Below, piece by piece: positions 24,972 to 34,629 of a stretch of 64,000 bases of DNA. Positions within the stretch are counted from its first letter, which is position 1; each line of letters begins with the position of its first letter. A program made the position numbers and the translations under genes. This stretch comes from Apiotrichum sp. Y4204 (Eukaryota > Basidiomycota > Tremellomycetes > Trichosporonales > Trichosporonaceae): the NCBI GenBank assembly GCA_025531455.1, contig JAMYHL010000035.1:682001-746000 (forward strand), written 5' to 3'. The notes under the pieces were generated by a model. That model saw nothing but the letters and a program-made list of their open reading frames with translations. It was not told the origin of the DNA and searched no databases.

Positions 24972-26059
24972 GCTCATCTCCAGCATTTTGGGCTCAATGT
25001 GTTCGACAAATGGACACTGTCGTTATGGACTTTGAATCCTGTCATTCTACCTGTATACCAGTAAAAACATCATCACCACCACACCATCGCAACCTCACCT
25101 CCCTAACCAATCCCACATTCCGTTCCTTAATCGTCTGCGCATCGTTGAACATACCCTCCTCTTCCATCGCTGCTGTAACCACAAGGCTTGGCACCGCATA
25201 TGTTTTATATAGTCTCTTTTCGGCACATGGACATTATGAAGAGAATTCTAAGCCCTCCATACATATGTTTGTTGATGTTCTTGCAATGGCTGACCATTGT
25301 GGTTGGTGCCACGCAGCCCCGAACCAACCGTAACACAGCATGAGCAATTCGTTTGTCAATGTGTGAAGTGGGCAGCTGCCAAGCTTCGCGCCCAGCGTTA
25401 TGCCAAGAAGACAGGAAGGAGATGATGGGCAAACCCGAGACGCGACCGCGTCGGGATATTCTGCCAGAACAAGATGTGCCGTGCCCCTCACGTTGCTCGA
25501 GTGCCCATGGTTCTGCAGTGAACCTGGGCGCCTGAACAGCTTGACCGCCCGCTGACCGCGGGCTGAGCGCTACAGGCACCCATTTCACGCGTCGGACATC
25601 TCTACCTGGGCTCCGGACAATACCGAGAGACCCCTACGCCGTGCCCCAGCTTTGTAAACTGCGGCGGGCGCTTGTCTGTTCTCGCAGCAGACTAGCATCA
25701 TGTGTATGTTGAGCAGGACGGATATGGCGACGGGATACGGGATGCTTGAGATATGGCGGATCGAGCGGAATGAGCAGAATGGGCGGAACGGACGGAATGA
25801 TGCGGGGTGTACGAGACTGTAAAGGTCATCCATCGGTCATTGGTCATGGGACGAAGCGGAACTGGAACTGAGAACTGCGAGCTGGGAACTATGGAAGCGC
25901 GAGACACCGAGCTTATAAGCAAAACGGGCAGGCAGGAGTGGCACGAGCAATATCGGGATGAGCTACCATGAATCATACGAGTCGTCTATGAGAGAAGTTT
26001 GGAGTGGCTGGAAGTCTCCGGGAGGCGTCGGGGACCGCTGCCTCGAATAACGAGCGAGC
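24972..26059. other. Convergent intergenic region
   Basis: About 1.09 kb between the 3' ends of the glucanase and the flavin oxidoreductase. No gene-like frame, repeat or RNA gene seen. Confidence 0.5.
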
Positions 26060-28255
26060 TCACACGGTGATGCCCTTCCATCCGTTGGCGAGGTCGCGCA
26101 GGGTGCGCTCGAGGCTCTTCCAGCCGCCGAGACGCGCACTAAAGCCGGCAACAGTGAGGGCGAGGACGATAGGCCACGCGACCCACGGCCAGAGAACGCC
26201 AGCGCGGCGGCGGAGAGCCTCCGCGATGTTGATAGCCGCGCGGCCTATGGCGTCTCCGCGGCGCCAGTCGGCATTTGCCTTGGTCTTGATCACTGTGACG
26301 GTGTCGGTGCCATTGCACGTGGTGGTTGCCGTTGTGTTGGTGTCGTTGTTGTGGTCCTCGAACGCGAATGGGGCAATGGCACAGAAGGGGGGAGCGGTCA
26401 CGAGCGCCATCGAGCTGCTGAATCCGTCCTCGTGACGTCCGCGGCGGGTCCACGCGCCGACGTACGAGATTCGGCGAGTGTTCTGGATCTCGGGGAGGTG
26501 GCGCAGACGCGCCGCCGAGGAGGAGATCATGTAGGGCACCTCATACTGCCACCTCGGGGAATTGTCATCGACTGGCCATGGCGGGTTGAAGGTGACGCGA
26601 ACAGGGCCGTACTTGTCCTTATCCAGGGCCTCTATCGTGTTCATGTCCACCGTGCTGCTCGTCAGTGGGGTCCTGGGAGAGCGGAGACGAGAAACTTACA
26701 CTGATATCTGTTGAGTGCGCCCTGGCGAGGAAGGGTCATACGCAGGTGGCGCCGGCGTAGTCATGTAGTTGACCGCTACTGTTAGACTTGAAAGTAGGTC
26801 CAATAACTCACCAGCATCACCAGCTACACCCTTGTCGTCGCGGTGAACTTCACTCTCGATCCGCATCCACTCCATGCAGGTCAACACTTTGCGCTCAACA
26901 TCCGAGACCCAACCGCCGCGCTCCAGCATCGACAAGGTAACATGCGCAGGTGTGCTAAGCTGTCAGCTCGCTCTGTGGTTGACACGCTCTGTGGGCGCCA
27001 CTCACGCTAGAATCACATGGTCATAGATGTGCTCGGCACCAGACGCTTCAACAAGCTTGACGCCGTACTCGAGGCTCGAGATGGAAACGATAGAGGTGTT
27101 GAGGTGAAGGTTCTCTGGCGGCACAATCGAGGTGATCTGGTCGATGTATGTCTTCCTATTCTGTGTCAACTGTTCACTCTAGATTGTTCTCAGGTCGTCA
27201 ACTCACGCGCCGCCCTCCACACTCAAGAAGCGCAGGTGCTTCGAGTTCTGCAGCATGGCGTTATCGGCGAGTGCCGCTATGACCATCTTGGCCGGAAGGT
27301 TGAGAGCGGTGTGGTCATCGGGGACGAGCCAAATGAGGGAGATAAGGGGCTGGGGATGTCAGTACGGGCGCAGAGAAGATGATAGGCGTGAGAAGCACGG
27401 GGTTCCACTGGGGCTCGGAACCTCTGCCTAATGTGCCGAGGCCAGGAGCAAGGATCACGGGAAACATACAAGGAGGTAGTCATTGAAGAATGCGCGCGAG
27501 TACCCTTCACGCGCGAGCCACTGCGCGAGCGAAAGCTGCTCGTCGTCGTCGTTGCCCTCGAGGAGAAGGTCGAGGGCGAAGTAGTTGAAGCGGAGTGTGT
27601 CGAAGGAAGTGCGCCATCCGCGAGGATTCAGACTGGGGTGTCAGCTGTGGTCAAAGGATGCAGGGCACGCCGGGAATCAGTCCCATCCTCGACAGTGGAG
27701 TGGGAACGCGTCCGGGGCTGGGAATAAAGCACCCACAACTTGGTGAGACCAAACAGCGTGCCATCCCCGTTCGTTGACCACTGGTATCGTCCGTCGCGGG
27801 AAACAGAGAGGGAGCGCTCGGCGCGCACGAGAGGAACACCAAGGAGCTTGAGGAAGCGGAGGAAGTTCGGCGACGAGGTGGGGTTAAACGACATCTGGCG
27901 GGTCAGCACATGTTGAAGAGCTGGGGCTCGGTGCTCACAAATCCACTGTGGTGTCAGCGCTTGTAAAGACTCGCTGGGCAACGCTGAACTCACGTATCAA
28001 CAAAGCAGGAGTCTTTGCCGTCGCCTGGAGGTCAGCATCGCAGTATTTCCCTTCACGGTTTCCGTCGCGCCAGACCGAACGTACCGCGGAATTCTACACT
28101 GTGCGCGTGTCCGCCGACATAGTCGTTCTTCTCGTATATGTTGACCTCGTGTTCCGAGTACTGCTTGAGCAGCTGCGGTCAGCAATATCCTATCGTTGAC
28201 GCACCCAGAGGGCAGAGAGGCCTGACACGCCCGAGCCGACAATCGCGACGCGCAT
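26060..28255 (-). CDS. FAD-dependent amine-oxidase-fold oxidoreductase (COG2907-like) with C-terminal membrane segment
   Basis: Eleven exons: 28205-28255, 28085-28172, 27994-28024, 27939-27945, 27737-27894, 27470-27632, 27207-27349, 27006-27155, 26812-26954, 26700-26778 and 26060-26654, giving 535 residues. The N-terminal dinucleotide fold is MRVAIVGSGVSGLSALW, followed by EVNIYEKNDYVGGHAHSV. Next comes FVDTGFMSFNPTSSPNFLRFL, where the TGF core is carried by a 7-nt exon. Later landmarks are NPRGWRTSFD, VTFNPPWPVDD and YVGAWTRRGRHEDGFSSSMA, the FAD-binding closing motif. The substrate is unknown; bacterial relatives often sit beside cyclopropane-fatty-acid synthases. A hydrophobic segment (VLWPWVAWPIVLALTVAGF) near the end suggests tail anchoring. 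Introns range from 32 to 120 nt. Confidence 0.88.
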
Positions 28256-28346
28256 GGCTTAAGAGTGAGTGTGTCTGGTGTATCGAGTTGAGAGATGTGA
28301 GTTGATAGTGGCGACAGGTAGTTTCGCGTGAATAACAACACCACAG

Positions 28347-28356
28347 CCTTTTATGG
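28347..28356 (-). promoter_or_regulatory. TATA-like element of the flavin oxidoreductase
   Basis: The minus strand reads CCATAAAAGG about 92 bp before the start codon. Position and sequence fit a weak TATA box; unproven. Confidence 0.35.
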
Positions 28357-29139
28357 GGATGCGCGGGTGAGAGTCGATTGTTGACGTCGTGTGCCGTGCG
28401 AGGAATGCCGTATGCTGCGGTCGCTTCTCGCGGTTGCGGTTCTAGTTGTGGTCGACGCGTCTCGCTCCAACGGTCAGATGATCTGGTGTTGGGCGAATTT
28501 AACAACGCAAGATGTGTCCGCTGACGAGCTGCGATGGGGAAGGGGCTGGCTTTTGCGTGACCGATGCGAGTCGCGGTGGGGCAATGTCAGACGGTATGCG
28601 AGGGAGAGCGAGACAATGATGTCCCGGGAACGAGTTGACAGGTTGTGTTGGGGGGTGGGTACCTGTGTGATGGTGGCTGTTCATTCATTCCCACTGCTCG
28701 TTTTCACGACATTGCCAGCGAAGAGAGGAGCCGCCGGTTATGGCCCAGACTCGTCCAGGGAAAGCGACGAGAACCCCCATTTCGTGTGGGCGGAGCATTC
28801 CGGGCCGTGACGCGGCGGACATTGACAACCATCTAAGACACGCCGCGCGTTGTCCCTTCATCCTTTGACTGTGGCGCGTGCATACGCTTCACAAGGCCTC
28901 ACACTGCCAAGACACAGCCATGGTGCGTCCCAGCTCCTCCATCGTTCCAAGGATCCAAAGCAGAGTTGACGCCGACATGCAAAACTTGCTCGATGTCGGC
29001 ATGTCGGATCAGAGACGTCCGACCGTGCTGCCGCGTGTATCTTGTGGGGGGACAAGAGTTAATGGGGAACAATAGTAATGTGTGCCTCAAGCCGCAAGGG
29101 ATGACGTCTGCGGGGTTCCCGCATTGCTAGCTTCGCAGG

Positions 29140-29149
29140 CATATAAAAA
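29140..29149 (+). promoter_or_regulatory. TATA-like element before a small ORF
   Basis: CATATAAAAA lies about 150 bp before the ATG at 29291, a normal fungal spacing. No supporting evidence for transcription. Confidence 0.35.
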
Positions 29150-29290
29150 CCCACTACTTAGAACCTGCTGCCACTCTCGCCTCGTTTCGCCGTTTGTTTT
29201 GCTTTGGCACCGTTCGAGAAGTGTCTCTCCGCAGGCCACAATCCCAACCACAATCCCAATCAGCAATAAGCTGCAACACCTCCAACTTCG

Positions 29291-29524
29291 ATGGCAGAGC
29301 GACAAGTCTATCAGTTGGCAGGGCATTCGCTTACCTTCGACTCCTTCTACGCTGAGGAGCAACGTACTGAAGAGCGCCCCGCCTGCCTCGACGTCACTGA
29401 CACTGATGCCAGCCCCATGCAGCCAACAATCACCATGAGCTGCACAAGACGACGGTGTTCAGATACTCATTCACTCCTGACTGGATGCCCTTCCCTGCCT
29501 ATGACAGATGATAACATTTGCTAA
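29291..29524 (+). CDS. Possible small hypothetical protein (77 aa)
   Basis: A 77-residue frame starting MAERQVYQLAGHSLTFDSFY, preceded by a good TATA-like box and a CA-rich leader. No family is recognised, and no signal peptide or membrane segment is seen. It has four cysteines in its second half. It may be a chance frame; the only support is the promoter-like arrangement. Confidence 0.25.
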   Translation: MAERQVYQLAGHSLTFDSFYAEEQRTEERPACLDVTDTDASPMQPTITMSCTRRRCSDTHSLLTGCPSLPMTDDNIC

Positions 29525-31001
29525 AAGCGGTAAGACCTGACCGAGGCTGAGAGGTGTAGGGCGTGGCCAAGACTGTGCATTGCGGGCGCCAGTAGTCACC
29601 TAATGATGTGACAGTGATGATACGGGGTCCCGGGGCAAAGTGGTTGTGTAGCAGGGATTACGGAACTACCGATCGGACTGGCAGTCGACAGAAGATGTGT
29701 TCAAAAGCCTCGAAAGGTTCAACTTGTTCATGGTGATTCTGAGATGGGCTTCCTACTCCTCACTCACGCCGGAGAGCAAACTAACGAGCGACAGTCGGTG
29801 GCCGAACCGATTCGCAACCATACCACGTCTACCAGTAGTGCTGGCAACGTCTAATGGGCATCTCTTCCTGTTAAGGAGCTGACCGGGGATTAAAAGATGG
29901 TGGACTTGTTGCCGTCGCCTGTACTCTGGTCGCGAGCTACAACCTGCAATGGGCGGGACTCGATCTGCCGTGCAGCGGTCGTTGAGACGCAAGTCGTGCC
30001 CTGTGCAAAACCCTCAGCAGTGGCCGCCACACGGGTGCCCTATCTCGGACGGCAAAGTGGACGCGCATGGACGCCACGAGGCCAAGAGATCACGGGGCAT
30101 GAGCTTGAGATATATGGATAGACTTTCGGTTGGGAGATTGGGAGAGGAAAGCGCGACGCGTCGAGAGGGCGTCGTGCCTTATACGAGGACGTGTAGGTCG
30201 CAGGGCGTGGACAGCAACGTCGGAGAGAATTGCAGCATCTCTGTGATACGACGGTGTTATTCGAACGGCCGAAGGACGGCGACATCGCGACCTTACGAGC
30301 GACCGCAAGCCGAGTGCCGGGGATGAGGGATCTTGCTCGATCCATTCCGCAACCATGTAGCCATCCAATCCGCTCAGCTGCATTACACCACACGGCGACG
30401 CCCAGTTGCATCCTGCTGACTGAGGCCTGCATTCCAGCCCTTGCGACTGCGCCTTCATCCCTGGCGTGGATGGGGCCACGACGCGTTTTCCTGTTGCGAG
30501 ATCTAGATGGTTGACTCTCTTGAAGCGCGCTGTCCAATCAAAATGAGCGTATTGCAAATGTTACGGTGCTTGTTCGCAGCCAGCATTCCGCGATTGTTTG
30601 TTCGTGCCTGGGTGCTTTTTTGCAGGCAGCGATAGCCGCCCACTAGCGCCCCTTAGCGCCCCTGGTTGCGATCCCAGCGGCGAGGGCCGTAGGCCGTGGG
30701 GCCTTAGTCGCGTGTGGTGCCATCGGTATCGGCAATGCAGGCCAATCCCAGCCGCAGGATTCTCGGACGTCGGGCCCGAGCGCTGATTGTGGCACGCTCC
30801 GATACATGGGTTCTTGCTATCTTTGGCTGCGGACTGTATTGTGCATTGTATTGGATCTGGCCAGAGTGAATGCTCGTCGGCGATGCATGTATTGAAGAAT
30901 CGAACAGAGGATCGTGCTAGTGGTTGTGTTGGGTGGAGCTGAGAAGGTCGAGGAAGCTGCTAGCTGCAAAAGAAGCCGCCACACATTCTACAGGAAATGC
31001 A

Positions 31002-31107
<106 letters not shown>

Positions 31108-31311
31108 AAAAAAGGTGACGTACGCGAGCCAAGGGGTAAAAAGGGCAAAAAGGCAGATTGTCACCGCACGGACCGCCAGCCTGGATCCGCCCCGCAGATC
31201 CACCCACTCACTCGTGCTGATCCGCTGATCCGCTTGGCCTCCGGCTCGGGGAGTCACAGGCTCCAGTCGTCCACCACTCGCTCCTGTCCTCGGTGTCCAG
31301 CGCCAGATCCG

Positions 31312-31325
31312 ATTTATAATATTAA
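31312..31325 (+). promoter_or_regulatory. CCC1: TATA-like element of CCC1
   Basis: TTTATAATATTAA lies 100 bp before the CCC1 ATG and is followed by a C/T-rich leader. Confidence 0.45.
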
Positions 31326-31424
31326 ATTCCTCCCCTTCCACATTTTACTCTTTCCATACACACTCGTTTCCCATCCTCACCCTCCCTTTCTTTCTTATCT
31401 CTCTAATCCAGCTCCTCATACACA

Positions 31425-32797
31425 ATGGGCAAAGACAACGAGCGCACCCCTCTCCTCAAGTCTGACGGCTGCTGCGGTGGCAACAAGAGCGGCGGCTGCT
31501 GCAAGGGCTCTGGCTCGACCGGCAACCTCGATCCCAACACTGCCGTCCCCCTCAAGCGTGGCGACAAGAAGAGTGGCAACGGCGAGACCGTCTGGCCCAT
31601 CGAGCGCGTCAACTCGCAGTCCTCGATCCGCTCCCACCGCTCCGACGAGCGCCGCCGCCGCGTTCACGACCTCCTCCAGCACGAGGAGCCCCTCCAGTCC
31701 AAGTGTGCGGCCTCGGGCGGCCAGTGCTGTGAGTAACCTCCTTGGCAACCGCGGCCAGCGTCACGCGGGACGCGTAATCAGCGTGTCACCGTGATGCACT
31801 GTACATGCTTGTGTTTGGCGTGTAACGCACAGATCGTGTACATCTGTGCGCATCCTTGCCAAGCGCTTCCCACGCTGCATACGTCTACGAGCCGAAGCAT
31901 ATTCCATACCGCCTAACAGAGGCTAACATCACACAGGCAAGGACCTCAAGGGCGACGATGAGCGTCACCTTATTTCTCCCGAGGTTGTTCGCGATGTGTA
32001 AGTTCGGTTGCTGTTGTGTCAATCTGTTTGCGCCATGCTGACGAAGAAGAATCATTGGTCTCTCCGACGGCCTGACGGTGCCCTTCGCGCTTACTGCCGG
32101 TCTCTCCTCGCTCGGTTCGGACATTGTCGTCACTGGTGGTCTTGCCGAGCTTTGTGCCGGTGCCATCTCTATGGGTCTCGGTGGATTCCTCGCCTCTCAG
32201 GCCGAGCTGGACCACTTCCACTACCTTCGCAAGCAGACCCACGCTCGTGTTCTCCGCTCCTGCGACGGCGAGATGGAGCGTGAGGTGCATGCCATTCTTG
32301 GCCCTCTTGGTGTGAAGGAGGGACTCTCGCGCCTCGTTGCCGAGGACCTCCTCGAGATTGAGAACGACGCGTGCCCTGCCATTGAGGGCGTTGAGACCCG
32401 TAACGACATCGAGCATGCTGCCGCGAAGAGCGAGAAGCGCGACCCGAACGTTGGCCTTACCGCCTTCCTCCTCAAGTTTGGCGAAGGCATGGAGGAGGTT
32501 CCCAAGTCGCGTCTTTGGATCTCGGCCATCACCATCGGCATGTCGTACTTCATTGGCGGCCTCATCCCCCTTATTCCCTACATGCTCACCGACGACGCAC
32601 TTGTTGGCCTCTTCTGGTCGTGCGTGATCACCGGCATCGTTCTGTTCATCTTCGGCGGCGCCAAGACCTACTTCACTGGTGCGACCGGCGGTGTGGGCGG
32701 CTACCTCTACGGCTCGGTCAGCACCATGCTCGTTGGCGGTGTCGCTGCCGCGTCGGCATTCGTTCTCGTCAGGTTCCTCGAGGGCGGCGGCGACTAA
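31425..32797 (+). CDS. CCC1: Vacuolar iron/manganese transporter, Ccc1/VIT family
   Basis: Exons 31425-31728, 31937-31997 and 32050-32797 (introns 208 and 52 nt) encode 370 residues. The family stores Fe2+/Mn2+ in the vacuole by proton exchange. The membrane domain starts RDVIIGLSDGLTVPFALTAG and continues LGGFLASQAELDHF. A cytosolic metal-binding helical insert (HYLRKQ...EMEREVHAILGPLGV...) and three further membrane helices (ISYFIGGLIPLIPYM-like onwards) follow. The N-terminal tail of about 115 residues is unusual: ERTPLL fits an acidic dileucine vacuolar sorting signal (residues 6-11). Cysteine pairs sit at 16-17, 25-26 and 101-102, with C94, in a Gly-rich setting. The start has good context. 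It faces a convergent methyltransferase gene. Confidence 0.95.
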
Positions 32798-33359
32798 GAG
32801 CCGCTTGGGCATCGCCCGCCGCTTGTGACTACCTTTGTATTATAACGCACCTCCACAGCTAGACTGTGTTACTTTGTTTCTTGTTCTCCCTCCGCCACTC
32901 GCTCTTCTCCAGGGTCTCTGCCCGGATTCCATATTATTCTGCTACTCGCGGCCCGTTAGAGGCCAGATACCCCTTCCTTTGTTAGTGTATGACCTCCATG
33001 GGTCAATGTATGCGTGACACATTCGACGTTCGGTTGCACAATTGCACAGTTGCGAGGTGTGTATCGCCGAGGGCGCTTGCGGGTCGCCATCCGAATTATT
33101 GAGCTGATCGACTGCGCCGATCATATTGGCTTTCGGATAGCCGGATGGTCACCGCGCCGATCGTTATAGGCGGGCCCCATGGGATGGTGAAACATAGATA
33201 AATGCAAACTGTAGTGCTCTCCATATCACACGCCCGTCGCACTACGCTCGATAGATCGCTATGGATGCATACCTTCCCAGGATGAACTAGGCTACAAAAC
33301 AACTAATGGATGGGCGTCAAGTACTGTTGGAAGTCGGCGTGTGTGCCCTCGCTATCTGC
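32798..33359. other. Convergent intergenic region
   Basis: 562 bp between CCC1 and the methyltransferase 3' ends. Nothing recognisable. Confidence 0.5.
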
Positions 33360-34253
33360 TCAATGCGGCGAGTACCCAGTGATAGCGTACGCGGGAAGGG
33401 CGAGGTTCATCTTGCCCCTCTTGACGTGGTCCACGACATCGAGCTGGCTCGCCGCGAGATCGAGCACCTGCTGCGGGAGCTTCTGCTTCCGGGCTTCGGA
33501 CAGGGCATGGCGCGCGGCGTGCAGCTCCCACTCACCGTCCTGCAGCCCGACGGTATCCACTCCCTTCGCCGCGACTTTACGCCCGCCAATACCCGCCCAC
33601 CCCGCGTCGCCCACGAGGCGGAGCACCGCCTGCCTGCTCAGCGGCGTACGCACGTTCCCCTCGCCCTTGAGTCCCGCAGCGACGAGCTGGCCCTGCACAA
33701 TCACACTCAGGAGGTGGGGGAGGTGTGCGCGCGGCTCGCTCGGCTCGAGGTCCCATTCCGCAATACACAGCCTTCCGCCAGGTTTCACCCAAGGCTTTAC
33801 GCGCGCGAGCGTGTGTGCAATCGCCTCGGCAGAGTCAAAGTACCATGTGCAGTGGGCGAGGACGACCGCGTCGAAAATCGCGTCTTTACCAGTCGGGAAG
33901 TCGGCGGAATCGAGGTCAAAGCCGAGACGAAACTCGATGCGGTCGCCGAGCGGACCGTTCTTGACGTGCGTCGTCGCCGTCCCGAGCGTAATTGGCGAAC
34001 CGTACTCTGGCCCCGCGGGGTCGGTCGCCAGAACGTGGCCCTCGGGGCCGACAGCGTCCGCCAGCGCAGTCGTCATGTCTGCCTGTCCGCACCCGAGCTC
34101 GAGAATCCGCATGCCCGGTTCGAGCAGCCAGCGGTCGATCAGCCGCAGCCGGTAGCCCGTCTGCACGAGCTGGATCGCAAACGCCTGCGGATGGTGTGTG
34201 TCGCTGTGCAGGTGCGCGATGCGCGTGGCACGCTCTTGCCGTGTCTCGGCCAT
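33360..34253 (-). CDS. SAM-dependent class I methyltransferase
   Basis: An intronless frame of 297 residues. Motif I is MRILELGCGQADMTTAL (glycine-rich SAM loop), followed by an acidic post-I region (HVLATDPAGPEYGSP). Then comes DAVVLAHCTWYFDSAEAI at the motif II position and VKPWVKPGGRLCIAEWDL, a typical motif III. This is a small-molecule-type Methyltransf_11/25 fold; the substrate cannot be told. It has no introns, unlike nearly every other gene here, which is mildly unusual but base composition matches its neighbours. It lies 376 bp downstream of SPF1 in the same orientation. Confidence 0.85.
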   Translation of the reverse strand: MAETRQERATRIAHLHSDTHHPQAFAIQLVQTGYRLRLIDRWLLEPGMRILELGCGQADMTTALADAVGPEGHVLATDPAGPEYGSPITLGTATTHVKNGPLGDRIEFRLGFDLDSADFPTGKDAIFDAVVLAHCTWYFDSAEAIAHTLARVKPWVKPGGRLCIAEWDLEPSEPRAHLPHLLSVIVQGQLVAAGLKGEGNVRTPLSRQAVLRLVGDAGWAGIGGRKVAAKGVDTVGLQDGEWELHAARHALSEARKQKLPQQVLDLAASQLDVVDHVKRGKMNLALPAYAITGYSPH

Positions 34254-34629
34254 GGCTGGTGTGAGCTGGATCGCGGGAGGAGCATACTCTTTTGATAGCG
34301 TTGGGTTGTGAGCGACGATGCAATGTTAAGAGGGTGGGCCAGCATTCCGTTTACACATCACACCATCGAAGCTTTGGAGCCCCCGATCTCAGCTCGTCAT
34401 CACTTTTTTTGTCCCTTTCGTGACTCGGCTGTCGGTGTCTCAGGACCGCGTTCCGGCGTTCGGACCGAAGTAGCCGCTCGCTCACCACGAGACTGCCATG
34501 CACAACATGTTATCCTCCAGTTCAGTGCAAAAGATGCATCCGACTCAAAAAAATAGTCTACGAGCCGCATGCAGTGCGTACAGGAGTGTCTACGGTCGCC
34601 TCCATCTCTACGTCGCTCCACCTCTACGT
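34254..34629. other. Intergenic region, SPF1 3' / methyltransferase 5'
   Basis: 376 bp, holding the methyltransferase promoter and the SPF1 3' UTR. No clear elements seen. Confidence 0.5.
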
